Below are positions 17,353 through 26,055 of a DNA stretch of 64,000 nt, one piece after another. Below the pieces are notes generated by a model. The model was given only the letters and a program-made list of their open reading frames with translations. It did no database searches and was not told the DNA's origin. The translations under genes were made by a program, and so were the position numbers. This stretch comes from Vibrio toranzoniae (lineage in GTDB: Bacteria > Pseudomonadota > Gammaproteobacteria > Enterobacterales > Vibrionaceae): assembly GCF_024347655.1 (NCBI RefSeq), contig NZ_AP025515.1, positions 558,001 to 622,000 of the forward strand. The letters are read 5' to 3'. Position 1 is the first letter of the stretch. Each line of letters opens with the position of its first letter.

Positions 17353-18120
17353 TTAAGGGATATAACTGATTTGTTGACCCGTTTCTGGGTGCTGGAATAA
17401 GGCGAGATCAATTCCATAGATCTGCATTAACGTCTTGCGGGTCATAAATTCTTGAGGAACCCCTGAGGCTATAATCTTACCGGAAGAAAGCGCAATCAGG
17501 TGGTCACTGAATTTAGCCGCCATATTGACGTCGTGTAAAACCATGATAACCGTCAGGCCAATAGTACGGTTGAGATCGCGGATAAGAGATAGCAACTCAT
17601 GTTGGTGGGCAATATCTAGTGCAGACGTCGGCTCGTCGAGCAAAATACATTGGCTTTGTTGAGCCAATAGCATCGCTATCCAAGCGCGTTGTCTTTCACC
17701 ACCAGATAAGGTCGCCACAAATCGATCTCGGAAGGCATTTAATCCAACTCTATCAATAGCATCATCCACAATCGCATAGTCTTTTTTGCTGTAGCGACCA
17801 AAGGCGCCTTTCCACGGGTAACGGCCAAAACAAACTAATTCTCGAACAGTGACGCCGTCAGTAATTGGTGGATGTTGAGGCAAGTAAGCCACTTGATGAG
17901 CAAATTCAAGATGATTGAACCGAGAGACTGGTGTACCTCTCAAGAGAACTTGTCCTTGAGTAGGAACATTTTGGCGGCTCAACAATTTCATCAGCGTCGA
18001 CTTACCACAGCCATTGTGCCCTAGCAGCGTAGTGATTTGACCGGGTTCAAAAGTTAAGCTCGTGGCGGAAAGAATAGGGTTGCCGTCGATTTCAAACGAC
18101 GCATCGACAAGTCGGTACAT
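17353..18120 (-). CDS. FhuC-like siderophore ABC ATPase
   Basis: 255 residues: Walker A GHNGCGKST, Q-loop in VAYLPQHPPIT, signature LSGGERQRAWIAM, Walker B CILLDEPTSALD, H-loop in MVLHDVN. The order and motifs are those of FhuC/FepC-type ATPases for iron chelates. First gene of the operon, starting 62 bp from the perfect Fur box at 18183-18197, so iron-repressed. Confidence 0.9.
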   Translation of the reverse strand: MYRLVDASFEIDGNPILSATSLTFEPGQITTLLGHNGCGKSTLMKLLSRQNVPTQGQVLLRGTPVSRFNHLEFAHQVAYLPQHPPITDGVTVRELVCFGRYPWKGAFGRYSKKDYAIVDDAIDRVGLNAFRDRFVATLSGGERQRAWIAMLLAQQSQCILLDEPTSALDIAHQHELLSLIRDLNRTIGLTVIMVLHDVNMAAKFSDHLIALSSGKIIASGVPQEFMTRKTLMQIYGIDLALFQHPETGQQISYIP

Positions 18121-18182
18121 AATTAAATACGCAGTTGTGTTATTAGCTACAGGCCGTTAATCTTATCACAACAAAATAACAA

Positions 18183-18197
18183 TGATAATTATTATCA
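18183..18197. promoter_or_regulatory. Fur box between the siderophore ABC operon and the MFS gene
   Basis: TGATAATTATTATCA, a perfect 7-1-7 Fur inverted repeat, placed between two divergent genes and so able to repress both. Confidence 0.9.
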
Positions 18198-18231
18198 CAA
18201 TGAACAGTTTTATCATTAACAATGCTATTCA

Positions 18232-19476
18232 TTGTCGTCCTCACCATCGCCACAAGTACCTCAAGATATGTCAGGAACAAATAGCAAACGCGTTCAATTA
18301 GCCACTATAAGTTTGGCCGCAGCTCTCATGGGCATTGGGCAAAATGGATTGTTGGTCTCGCTACCATTCTTGGTAGAACAATCCGCATTTGGGCTGTCAA
18401 CATGGTCTATTTTGATAGCCACTGGTAGCTTTCTATTTTTGCCATCCGCTCCTTTCTGGGGGAGGTACAGTGATAAACACGGGCCTAAAAAAGTAGTTAT
18501 TCAGGCTCTGATTGGCATGGCGATTAGCTTCTCATTTTTGGCTTTATTTGCGATTTTGAGTAAAGGTGAGGATTCTTACATACCGTTCTATTTCACTGGG
18601 CTACTATTGGCTCGCATTATCTACGGCTGCACTGTTTCAGGAATGGTGCCAGCAAGCCAACATTGGGCTATTATCTTATGCGGTAAGGAAAACCGACTTC
18701 AAGCCATCACATCGGTCAGCATAGGGTTAAGCGCAGGCCGCTTAGTCGGACCACTTATCTCAATATTGGCATTAAAGTTATCCCCTTTTGCGCCATTGAT
18801 GATCATGGTTACGCTTCCTTGTATCGCTCTGATGGGAGCTATAAATCTTCCGATTCCAAACCAACCTCAACAGGAAACCAACAACAAAAGCCCACAGCCC
18901 TGGTTACCCAATCCAACGCTATATCCATACCTAATGAGTGGATTATTCTTGTGTGCTGCCATTGCTTTACTTCAATATAGCTTCTCGCCTTTACTTTCTT
19001 CAATAACTGATTGGTCCACCAGCCAGATCAGTGACGGCATAGGAGCATTGCTGACCATCAGTGCTGCGTGCACGTTCGGTACTCAACTATTGGTAATCAA
19101 AAAGAAAAAACTCACACCACGTATCATGTATCAACTTGGTGCGTTTGCTATGGTGATGGGGTTTGCTCTATTTCTCGTGACGAATATTTGGGTACTTTGC
19201 ATTGCAATGGCAGTAGTCGCGAGCGGGGCCGCTTTATTGGTTCCAGCTTATACCTCTGCCGCAACAGAACAACAAAATGATGCTCCCGGTGCGGTTGCAG
19301 GTTACCTCTCAATGGCACACACGATAGGCTATGGAGTGGCATCATTACTTGCCTTCATGGCAACCCTTTCACCCACTTATCCGATCTATTTGTGCATATT
19401 GTTTTCGGCCACGATACTCATTATCGCTTACTCTGTATCGAGGTACCGTAACACTGAGGCGGTAGAATCACCTTAG
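18232..19476 (+). CDS. MFS transporter, Fur-controlled, siderophore-linked
   Basis: 414 residues from TTG 18232; ATG 18268 is an equally possible start (402 residues), since a stop lies at 18217 and no strong ribosome-binding site decides. Twelve hydrophobic helices, with the major-facilitator loop motif WGRYSDKHGPKKVV after helix 2. It is divergent from the ABC importer and shares its Fur box. MFS proteins beside siderophore loci usually export the siderophore or recycle the deferrated ligand. With no biosynthesis genes here, export of a used ligand is a reasonable guess. It converges with the FhuF-like gene, overlapping it by 4 bases. Confidence 0.8.
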   Translation: MSSSPSPQVPQDMSGTNSKRVQLATISLAAALMGIGQNGLLVSLPFLVEQSAFGLSTWSILIATGSFLFLPSAPFWGRYSDKHGPKKVVIQALIGMAISFSFLALFAILSKGEDSYIPFYFTGLLLARIIYGCTVSGMVPASQHWAIILCGKENRLQAITSVSIGLSAGRLVGPLISILALKLSPFAPLMIMVTLPCIALMGAINLPIPNQPQQETNNKSPQPWLPNPTLYPYLMSGLFLCAAIALLQYSFSPLLSSITDWSTSQISDGIGALLTISAACTFGTQLLVIKKKKLTPRIMYQLGAFAMVMGFALFLVTNIWVLCIAMAVVASGAALLVPAYTSAATEQQNDAPGAVAGYLSMAHTIGYGVASLLAFMATLSPTYPIYLCILFSATILIIAYSVSRYRNTEAVESP

Positions 19477-20210
19477 CGTTTATTGTCCGGATGCCTTGGA
19501 CAATCGCGACACAATTTACGCCCTTGGCATTTATAAACTAAGCAGCAGCTGGTTCGAACCAAAACAAGCTTTTTCTCATGTTCATGATAATGAATCGAAT
19601 GGATAAGTTTTTCTGGCAAAGCACAGGCATTTAGCCACAAACGAGCCTGTTCAAGTAAGTACGCTTCAGGTAATTCAGGAGCGTATTGACTCAGTTTCAC
19701 CAAACACCCAAGAATCCCATCGGCAAACAGATGATTGGTGAATCCAGGGCGAATCCGCGTCCACTTACTCATTTCCTCCCGAAAATAATCAAATAGTGAC
19801 ACTAGCTCTTGGCCTGCACGTGTAACCAACTCATCCTCTGAACCCGTGACATAAGCGGTTGAAGGGAATTGATAGCCGCCAATAAAATTAGGGTGTACCT
19901 GCTGAGCCATTGAGGATAATTCAGGTAAACCGCGGCAAGAGTAAATAGAGATAAATGCAACGTAAATAGGCTGCCAGCAAAGCAGTGTCCAGGTTCGAGT
20001 CAACCAGTATGCAGCCCCTGCTTCTGGGTGTTCATTCTTAAGGTTTTCATAAAGCTCGCGCAGAGTATCTGAGCTAGGTATCTCTTTATGAATAAGCTTA
20101 TGAGCGAGGTTAGCTTCAGCTTCAGGTAGAGGAGTGATTTGACCATCTAAATAGGGAGTCACCTGTTTGGCGTGTTCAAAAAGGTGTTCAAAGAAAATAG
20201 GGTCGTTCAT
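19473..20210 (-). CDS. FhuF-like siderophore-iron reductase
   Basis: 245 residues. The C-terminal end has the FhuF [2Fe-2S] cysteine pattern CC-x10-C-x2-C (RTSCCLVYKCQGRKLCRDC) with one additional Cys inside. The upstream helical domain is of the FhuF/IucA-C-terminal type (AAYWLTRTWTLLCWQPIYVA, FADGILGCLVKL). It reduces ferric hydroxamate siderophores in the cytoplasm to release iron. It faces the MFS gene tail to tail. A degenerate Fur-like sequence may lie upstream near 20255-20280, but it is weak. Confidence 0.82.
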   Translation of the reverse strand: MNDPIFFEHLFEHAKQVTPYLDGQITPLPEAEANLAHKLIHKEIPSSDTLRELYENLKNEHPEAGAAYWLTRTWTLLCWQPIYVAFISIYSCRGLPELSSMAQQVHPNFIGGYQFPSTAYVTGSEDELVTRAGQELVSLFDYFREEMSKWTRIRPGFTNHLFADGILGCLVKLSQYAPELPEAYLLEQARLWLNACALPEKLIHSIHYHEHEKKLVLVRTSCCLVYKCQGRKLCRDCPRHPDNKR

Positions 20211-20325
20211 TTTATCCGGCTATCCGTAACTACATCAGCCCGCTACCATAAATAAAGTAAAGCATTATTGCAATTAGTTCTCATTAAGATTTGAATGCAG
20301 ACAGACAACAAACATAATATATCGA

Positions 20326-20350
20326 CAAAAAGACTCCCGAGGGAGCCTTT
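20326..20350 (-). terminator. Terminator after the NhaC/MetT-type gene
   Basis: 7-bp stem GGCTCCC / GGGAGTC (one G-T pair), then TTTTT on the minus strand. Confidence 0.8.
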
Positions 20351-20368
20351 TAACGAAATCAATAATGA

Positions 20369-21727
20369 CTATGCTTGAGCAACTTGGCGAGCCGAGTGTT
20401 TAATAAACACAGTAACCACAGCCACGATTGCAAGTGCAAAACAGTAGTATGAGTGCGTGATAATATCTAAAGGCGATAAGTTAAACACCGAACCGAGCAA
20501 TAGCACTTGTGCACCATAAGGCAACACACCTTGAATCACACAGGAGAAGATATCCAACAAGCTTGCAGAGCGACGCGGAGACACATTGTTCTCTTCCGCC
20601 AGTTGGCGAGCCACACTACCAGAAACAATGATCGCTACCGTGTTGTTTGCAGTACATAGGTTCACCATAGATACCAAACCAGCAATGCCTAACTCACTCG
20701 CACGGCCATTCGCTTGCTTAGAGTGTGAAGAACCAAACGCACGAATCACACCACTGACTAAGTTAGTCAGGAACGCCAACCCACCTTGGCGACGCATTAG
20801 CTCACTCAAACCACCAATCAGCATCGACAGTAAGAAGATCTCCTGCATATTGCCGAAGCCTGCATAGATATCTTGAGCGTAATCCGTCATACCGTAGTTC
20901 TCAACAGAACCTAGGCTCACGCCACCCGCCAGTAAGATACCAATCGTTAGCACGACAAAAACATTCATGCCCGATACCGCAAGAATTAAGATAGTGATGT
21001 AAGGCAACACTTTCAGCCACTCGATTGGACCTGTTTCAGGAACCTGGGTTGCCGTGCTATTGAAAGCAAAGATAACAATCGCGATAAGAGCAGCAGGCAG
21101 TGCAATACGGATATTCTCTTTAAACTTATCTCTCATCTCACAACCTTGTGAACGTGTCGCAGCAATTGTGGTATCAGAGATGATAGACAGGTTGTCACCA
21201 AACATCGCGCCACTCAAAACAACGCCGGCAGTCAGTGGAATGCTCATGCCTGCTGAATCTGCAATGCCTAACGCCACCGGTGCAACGGCAGCAATGGTCC
21301 CCATCGACGTACCCATTGCTGTCGCGATGAAAGCTGAAATCAGGAAGATACCTGGCAGAATCATGCTCGTAGGAATAGCCGATAGACCAAGGTTTACCGT
21401 CGCATCGACGCCACCAGAAGCTTTAGCCACAGCCGCAAAAGCCCCCGCCAATAGGTAGATCATGCACATTGCGATAATGTCTTTGTGGCCTACTCCACCT
21501 AAGAATTGTTCGATAGCACGGTTCAATTTATCTTTGCTTAGCAACAACGCCAGCATCACAGCAGGCAAAGCCGCAATCGGAGCTGGAAGCTGATAGAAAG
21601 CAAAATCGACGCCTTGCAGTGACAAGTACGTACCTACGCCAATAAACAGCGCTAGGAACACAATCAGAGGGATAAGCGCAACTGCAGAAGGGGCAATGAC
21701 AGCATTAGAATTTTTTGAATTGGACAT
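20369..21727 (-). CDS. NhaC-family transporter, probable methionine transporter MetT
   Basis: 452 residues, about eleven membrane segments, full-length NhaC-type carrier. Seen: VAKASGGVDATVNLGLSAIP, ATAMGTSMGTIAAVAPVALG, GAMFGDNLSIISDTTIAATR and a late LCTANNTVAIIVSG, all family hallmarks. By sequence alone it would be annotated as a Na+/H+ antiporter. However, its promoter region carries tandem MetJ-type met boxes (21787-21810). NhaC-like genes under MetJ in gamma-proteobacteria have been proposed as the methionine importer MetT. I favour methionine uptake driven by sodium; direct evidence is only the regulatory site. Confidence 0.75.
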   Translation of the reverse strand: MSNSKNSNAVIAPSAVALIPLIVFLALFIGVGTYLSLQGVDFAFYQLPAPIAALPAVMLALLLSKDKLNRAIEQFLGGVGHKDIIAMCMIYLLAGAFAAVAKASGGVDATVNLGLSAIPTSMILPGIFLISAFIATAMGTSMGTIAAVAPVALGIADSAGMSIPLTAGVVLSGAMFGDNLSIISDTTIAATRSQGCEMRDKFKENIRIALPAALIAIVIFAFNSTATQVPETGPIEWLKVLPYITILILAVSGMNVFVVLTIGILLAGGVSLGSVENYGMTDYAQDIYAGFGNMQEIFLLSMLIGGLSELMRRQGGLAFLTNLVSGVIRAFGSSHSKQANGRASELGIAGLVSMVNLCTANNTVAIIVSGSVARQLAEENNVSPRRSASLLDIFSCVIQGVLPYGAQVLLLGSVFNLSPLDIITHSYYCFALAIVAVVTVFIKHSARQVAQA

Positions 21728-21786
21728 GGAACATCAACGCAATAAAACAAGAAGAGGAGCAGACTAATGTCACACTTAGAGCTTGT

Positions 21787-21810
21787 CAACGTCTAGACGT
21801 CTAAATGTCT
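21787..21810. promoter_or_regulatory. Tandem met boxes (MetJ operator)
   Basis: Three adjacent 8-mers: CAACGTCT (6/8), AGACGTCT (8/8 to the consensus) and AAATGTCT (6/8). They lie 59-83 bp upstream of the transporter start. Contiguous 8-bp repeats are how MetJ dimers bind cooperatively. Confidence 0.8.
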
Positions 21811-22123
21811 AATTCAATGTAAAGTAATAAGCACATTATTGAACATCACATAATAAAAAGGTTCATCGCGGATTAGCGGGAACTAAAAACAAGCGGTGAC
21901 TGACCCGTAAACAGCCTCAAAAAACAGATCATGCAGTGAACTTTAACGCTGACGCTTAAGCATCATTAGTATTCGCCAGTATCGAATGTTGTAAGATAGC
22001 CTAGAGCGCTAGACAACGAAACAATAGTAAGTATTCAAACGCTAATTTTTAAATACTCACGTTCTAAAGCCACCGCTTATCGAGTTCAGTTCTCAATTCA
22101 AATGTTGCCATCAGTACCTGTCA
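21811..22123. other. Intergenic region between the met boxes and sgrR end
   Basis: About 310 bp, AT-rich; apart from promoter sequence for the leftward transporter gene I see no gene or clear hairpin. Confidence 0.5.
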
Positions 22124-23908
22124 CTAATCGGCTGACCATACGTTTTTGAATTCTGGCCATCCCCAGTTAGTGATAGCGACATTTTTCAAAATCCCTTGGA
22201 AACGCACAGTTTGCAAGTGATGAAACATTGGCACCAACCAATAATCAGAAATCAACGTGGACGCGATAGGTTCCAACTCTGCTAAGTAGTCAGGCAGTTC
22301 AACGGAGGCTTTGTGGTGATCCAAACGCTGTTTCAGCCAGTTGCTGTTCGTCCCACCTAGTGCGGAATGCAACACGGGATCATTCATCAACCACGAGAAC
22401 AATGAAGAAGGTGTGTTGTCATCTAAGTTCAAATTACACAACACCAAATCCTCCTTTAGCTCGCCACTCTGGGACAGCTGAGCCAATTCTCTAAAACTGT
22501 AGGTATTCACCTCAACATCAACGCCGTATCTTTTTAGTATATCTGATACGCAAATAGCACATCGGTATAACGCATAGTAGTCGTAAACCGCGATAGTCAT
22601 CTTTTGAGGAAGTTGAGCTTCCTTTGATGGCGTTCGATATAACCTTTGCCAACTTGGCAGTATATTTTGAGCCAAAGATACACTAAACAACCCTTGATTC
22701 TGTTCTAATTGAGACAAAATAGCTTGTGGGTTGGCGATCCCTGAGAGGTACTTACGCTGCTCATTATTGAGTGGCTTAACTGCTGAATTCTGATTAAATA
22801 GGATAAATAAACACCCGTCCTCGACTCGGCTACGAAGGCCGTCACTCTCTGCAGACACCAGTTCCGTATCGCTTTTCCCCAATTGATGAAAACAGGACGA
22901 GTCTTGATAAGGCGAAACCTGCATTTGGCTATCATCAAAGCGAGCGCTCCCCGTCATCGATTCTTCAAATTGCCAAATGGTGACCTCATCGGTTAACGAT
23001 CGGCAGCCATAGTAATGTTCGAATGCAGCTAGTTTTAGACGCTCGTTATTACTTTCCACCACTTTGAAAGGGCCAGTTCCAATCACGGCATGAGACATAG
23101 ATCCTAATGGCGTCGGTTTACGGGCGACTTGAGCTGCTGGTTGAATCGAATACTTAACGCCAGCAAGCAAACCTGCAAACCCAGTGTCTGCTTTAGTTAA
23201 CTGAAAGCTGATTCTCAATGGTTGATCGCTGTATACAGAAGCCACATGAGCTAACTCTGTCTGATAAAAAGGTAAGGTTTGTAGGGCAGAAAACAAAGAC
23301 ACAAGTTGCTTCGCATCGACTGGGTGTCCATCGTGAAAGCTAAGGCCAGGGCGTAAATAAAAGGTCCAAGTTAATTTTTCAGAATCGTACACCCAATGAT
23401 GAGCCAACTCAGGCTTTAACTCGCCTTTGCCATTACAAGTGACGAGGCAGCTAAATACTTGCCTGATCAAAAATCGTTCACTACTGCGATGAATATGATG
23501 TGGGAACAAATCCTCAAACTTACGTTTGTAAGTCAATTGAACATGCAGTAGCCCTTCGCGCATCGTTGCACCAGATGTTTTTTGGAGTAGAGACCCAAAT
23601 ATTGCACGGTCATTTTCCAAAATAGAAAGTGCTTTTTCGTATTTGCCTTGCTCTATCAGTTTACTGGCAACATGTTGAGTCAGCTCTTGATTGCTAAAAC
23701 ACAAGGTCAGGTTAGATCGTTGATTCCTGCCGACTTTTGGCTCCCACACCACCCATTCGGCTTGATGCATCTTGCCGAGCAAGGTTCGAGCGTGACGCAA
23801 ACTGGTAAACAGCTTGTCTGCGACCTCCGTTAAGGTCACCGAATGTGAGAGGTTAGGCTCAAACGAATTCAGCCTTGTGTAGTAACGCATCATGTTTAGA
23901 TCAGACAA
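22124..23908 (-). CDS. sgrR: SgrR-family transcriptional regulator (HTH plus solute-binding domain)
   Basis: 594 residues. The N-terminal ~110 form the SgrR_N winged helix (LTEVADKLFTSLRHARTLLGKM, WVVWEPKVGRNQRS). Residues from about 160 are a family-5 solute-binding domain (LAHHWVYDSEKLTWTFYLR, LSFHDGHPVDAKQLV, and VIGTGPFKVVE). There is no signal peptide, so the sugar-phosphate-sensing domain is cytoplasmic, as in E. coli SgrR. That protein activates the divergently encoded small RNA SgrS under glucose-phosphate stress. Here too the divergent upstream region holds a short unit resembling SgrS/SgrT (24057-24296), strengthening the assignment. Confidence 0.85.
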   Translation of the reverse strand: MSDLNMMRYYTRLNSFEPNLSHSVTLTEVADKLFTSLRHARTLLGKMHQAEWVVWEPKVGRNQRSNLTLCFSNQELTQHVASKLIEQGKYEKALSILENDRAIFGSLLQKTSGATMREGLLHVQLTYKRKFEDLFPHHIHRSSERFLIRQVFSCLVTCNGKGELKPELAHHWVYDSEKLTWTFYLRPGLSFHDGHPVDAKQLVSLFSALQTLPFYQTELAHVASVYSDQPLRISFQLTKADTGFAGLLAGVKYSIQPAAQVARKPTPLGSMSHAVIGTGPFKVVESNNERLKLAAFEHYYGCRSLTDEVTIWQFEESMTGSARFDDSQMQVSPYQDSSCFHQLGKSDTELVSAESDGLRSRVEDGCLFILFNQNSAVKPLNNEQRKYLSGIANPQAILSQLEQNQGLFSVSLAQNILPSWQRLYRTPSKEAQLPQKMTIAVYDYYALYRCAICVSDILKRYGVDVEVNTYSFRELAQLSQSGELKEDLVLCNLNLDDNTPSSLFSWLMNDPVLHSALGGTNSNWLKQRLDHHKASVELPDYLAELEPIASTLISDYWLVPMFHHLQTVRFQGILKNVAITNWGWPEFKNVWSAD

Positions 23909-23991
23909 ATAATGAACCTTTTTATAAACAACCCTTCCTGATTAAGCCCATTATAAAACACATTAGCCCAAAAGTAGTGATAAAAGACTAA

Positions 23992-24037
23992 AATAGGAAC
24001 AGCTATTAAAAAACCTGTCTGTTTATTAGTTCCTATT
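23992..24037. promoter_or_regulatory. Inverted repeat between sgrR and the small RNA, possible SgrR operator
   Basis: Perfect 9-bp arms AATAGGAAC (23992-24000) and GTTCCTATT (24029-24037), 28 bp apart. The right arm ends just before the -10-like CATAAT (24045-24050) of the rightward unit, where an activator would bind. Confidence 0.5.
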
Positions 24038-24111
24038 AAATAACCATAATTAATAAGTCAGCAAGGAACTCCGTGTTCCCGCCAAAGCCTAATACAAGAG
24101 AAGTAATCACC

Positions 24112-24210
24112 ATGAGAAAATACTATCTTAATAAGCTAAAAAATACGTCTAGCAAGCTCGAGAGAGAAGCACTGAGAACACTTATAGAGCTATGTAACTG
24201 GCGTTATTAG
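24112..24210 (+). CDS. SgrT-like 32-residue peptide
   Basis: ATG 24112 to TAG 24208, preceded by AAGAGAAG about 9 bases upstream. The peptide starts MRKYYLNKLKNTSSKL and ends TLIELCNWRY. Compared with E. coli SgrT as I recall it (MRQFYQHY at the start, then TATAKL, then LTMLEGLMQW), it shares the MR-x-aromatic-Tyr start, the T-x-x-KL segment and an L-x2-L-x2-L-x2-W pattern, with a shorter middle. SgrT inhibits glucose transport by the PtsG permease. Position between sgrR and the terminator supports the call; the homology rests on few residues. Confidence 0.6.
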   Translation: MRKYYLNKLKNTSSKLEREALRTLIELCNWRY

Positions 24211-24233
24211 TACACATTTAGCACCGAGTTTAC

Positions 24234-24296
24234 GCGAGTTGAGTACCACTTAATATGCTCCACCCCCAACATGAGTTAGGTCTCAACTCGCTTTTT
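24234..24296 (+). terminator. Terminator of the SgrS-like RNA
   Basis: Perfect stem GCGAGTTGAG (24234-24243) / CTCAACTCGC (24282-24291), possibly extended by ACC/GGT across a one-base bulge, then TTTTT. The long loop of 38 nt carries a C-rich single-stranded stretch. Confidence 0.8.
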
Positions 24297-24509
24297 CCTT
24301 CCAAATACCTTTTCAATCCCGCCGTACCAGTAACTCATTCGTTCGATAAACTTACGTTGTCGACTCGACAAATTTAATTCATTTTCTTAGTTAAACGAAA
24401 AGCCTTAAGGTTCGCTCCAAAGTAAGCAAGGAGCCTCAGAAAAACTGAAAGCTCAGAGAACAACTCATTTATTTGCAGTTACCAATCAGGTATTAACTAA
24501 GGAAACGCC

Positions 24510-25415
24510 ATGCGTATCGCCATTCTTTCTCGCAATGAAAACCTATACTCTACTTCTCGCTTAAAAGCGGCAGGAGAAGCTCGTGGTCACCATGTTGATG
24601 TTATCGACACGCTGCACTGTGATATAGATATTGCGAGTAACAATCCGAAGATTCGCTACATGGGTGAAGAGCTACCTCAATACGATGCTGTTATTCCACG
24701 TATTGGCGCTTCCATTACCTTTTACGGCACTGCTGTTGTGCGCCAATTCGAAATGATGGGCACTTTTTGTATCAATGAGTCAGTAGCAATCAGTCGTTCT
24801 CGCGACAAACTGCGCTCACTACAACTGTTGTCTCGTAAAGGTATTGGCTTACCAAAAACAGGTTTCGCTAGCCGCCCAGACAAGATTCAAGACTTGATCA
24901 AAAACGTAGGTGGCGCGCCACTGGTTATCAAGCTTCTTGAAGGCACTCAAGGTATCGGCGTTGTACTAGCAGAAACAAACAAAGCAGCAGAAAGCGTTAT
25001 TGAAGCGTTCATGGGCCTAAAAGCGAACATCTTGGTTCAAGAGTTCATTGAAGAAGCAAATGGCGCAGACATCCGTTGTTTTGTTGTTGGTAACAAAGTA
25101 ATTGCAGCAATGAAACGTCAAGCTGGTAAAGGGGAATTCCGCTCTAACCTGCACCGTGGTGGCACAGCTCAACTGGTAAAACTCACCAAAGAAGAGCGTG
25201 CAACAGCAATTAATGCAGCTAAAATCATGGGATTAAACCTATGTGGTGTCGATATTCTACAATCTAAAAATGGCCCTGTAGTAATGGAAGTTAACTCCTC
25301 CCCAGGTTTAGAAGGTATTGAGAAAGCGACTGGAAAAGATGTTGCTGACATGATTTTTGACTTTGTCGAAAAAAATGCTAAGCCCAATGCAAACCGCACT
25401 CGCGGCAAAGGCTAA
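24510..25415 (+). CDS. rimK: RimK, ribosomal protein S6 modification glutamate ligase
   Basis: 301 residues of ATP-grasp fold: [18 protein letters not shown] at the start, [25 protein letters not shown], the ATP-binding [37 protein letters not shown], and the metal-binding end [13 protein letters not shown]. Length and motifs fit E. coli RimK (300 residues), which adds glutamates to the C-terminus of ribosomal protein S6. Followed at 79 bp by rimB in the same direction, a common partner. Confidence 0.93.
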   Translation: MRIAILSRNENLYSTSRLKAAGEARGHHVDVIDTLHCDIDIASNNPKIRYMGEELPQYDAVIPRIGASITFYGTAVVRQFEMMGTFCINESVAISRSRDKLRSLQLLSRKGIGLPKTGFASRPDKIQDLIKNVGGAPLVIKLLEGTQGIGVVLAETNKAAESVIEAFMGLKANILVQEFIEEANGADIRCFVVGNKVIAAMKRQAGKGEFRSNLHRGGTAQLVKLTKEERATAINAAKIMGLNLCGVDILQSKNGPVVMEVNSSPGLEGIEKATGKDVADMIFDFVEKNAKPNANRTRGKG

Positions 25416-25494
25416 TTGAAAAGGTTAACTATTAAAAAATCGCTTTAACCGCGATAATAACTAAATGAGCCGTAAACCAATGATTGGAAAAAAC

Positions 25495-25923
25495 ATGAAT
25501 CAGAAAATGATCATAGGGAACACTGAAGCAATTTGCTTACCGGAGTTAGGGATAACTGGATTACATACGCGTGTAGATACAGGGGCTAAAACCTCTTCGC
25601 TACATGTGGATAACCTGCTCTGCAGTGAAACTGACGGTGAAAGCTACGTTGAATTTGATTTACACCCAGACATCTATCACCTTGAAGAAATAGTTCGCTG
25701 CAAAACCAAATTAAAAGCAAGTAAGCGAATCAAGTCATCAAACGGTGAAGTAGAAACTCGCTGTGTCATTGAAACTATGCTTAAAATAGGTGATCAACAG
25801 TGGCTTATCGATATCACGCTAAGCAACCGTCAAGACATGACCTACATGATGCTTCTTGGTCGTCAAGGAATGAGCGACAAAGTGATTGTTGACCCAGCAG
25901 GTGAATTCCTACTGACTCGCTAA
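25495..25923 (+). CDS. rimB: RimB-type aspartic protease (ATP-dependent zinc protease family, retropepsin-like)
   Basis: 142 residues from ATG 25495, which has TGGA at a good distance; ATG 25465 would add 10 residues. The motif HTRVDTGAKTSSLH holds the DTGA catalytic Asp of retropepsin-like proteases, and VLLGRQGMSDKV-type sequence (LLGRQGMSDKVIVDPAG) closes the fold. Proteins of this family sit next to rimK and modulate or trim its glutamate tails. Same operon as rimK, terminator at 25966. Confidence 0.85.
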   Translation: MNQKMIIGNTEAICLPELGITGLHTRVDTGAKTSSLHVDNLLCSETDGESYVEFDLHPDIYHLEEIVRCKTKLKASKRIKSSNGEVETRCVIETMLKIGDQQWLIDITLSNRQDMTYMMLLGRQGMSDKVIVDPAGEFLLTR

Positions 25924-25965
25924 TCCAAATCATCGTAACCGAACCACAGGTTATAACAAAATAAG

Positions 25966-25989
25966 GCCCGTCTCGTAACGGGCATTTTT
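25966..25989 (+). terminator. Terminator after rimK-rimB
   Basis: Stem GCCCGT / ACGGGC with 6-base loop, then ATTTTTG. Confidence 0.8.
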
Positions 25990-26055
25990 GTTTACCTATT
26001 TATGTCCTACCTTTCTACAGTCAGTACTTTCGGTGTTGCGGTTTTCCACTTATTT

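Larger units (their letters stand above)
24057..24296 (+). ncRNA. Candidate SgrS-like small RNA
   Basis: A transcription unit of about 240 nt, close to the 227 nt of E. coli SgrS. A -10-like CATAAT (24045-24050) without a good -35 predicts a start near 24057. It contains the 32-codon SgrT-like frame (24112-24210) and ends in a perfect 10-bp terminator stem with a T-tract (24234-24296). The large loop of that stem holds ATGCTCCACCCCC, which could pair with Shine-Dalgarno regions such as GGAGCA. It is divergent from sgrR exactly as in enterics. Boundaries and target (for example ptsG-type PTS mRNA) are inference. Confidence 0.6.

Noticed and set aside
20255-20280. Fur box upstream of the FhuF-like gene
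   Set aside because: Only about half of the positions match the 7-1-7 pattern; too weak to list as a site.
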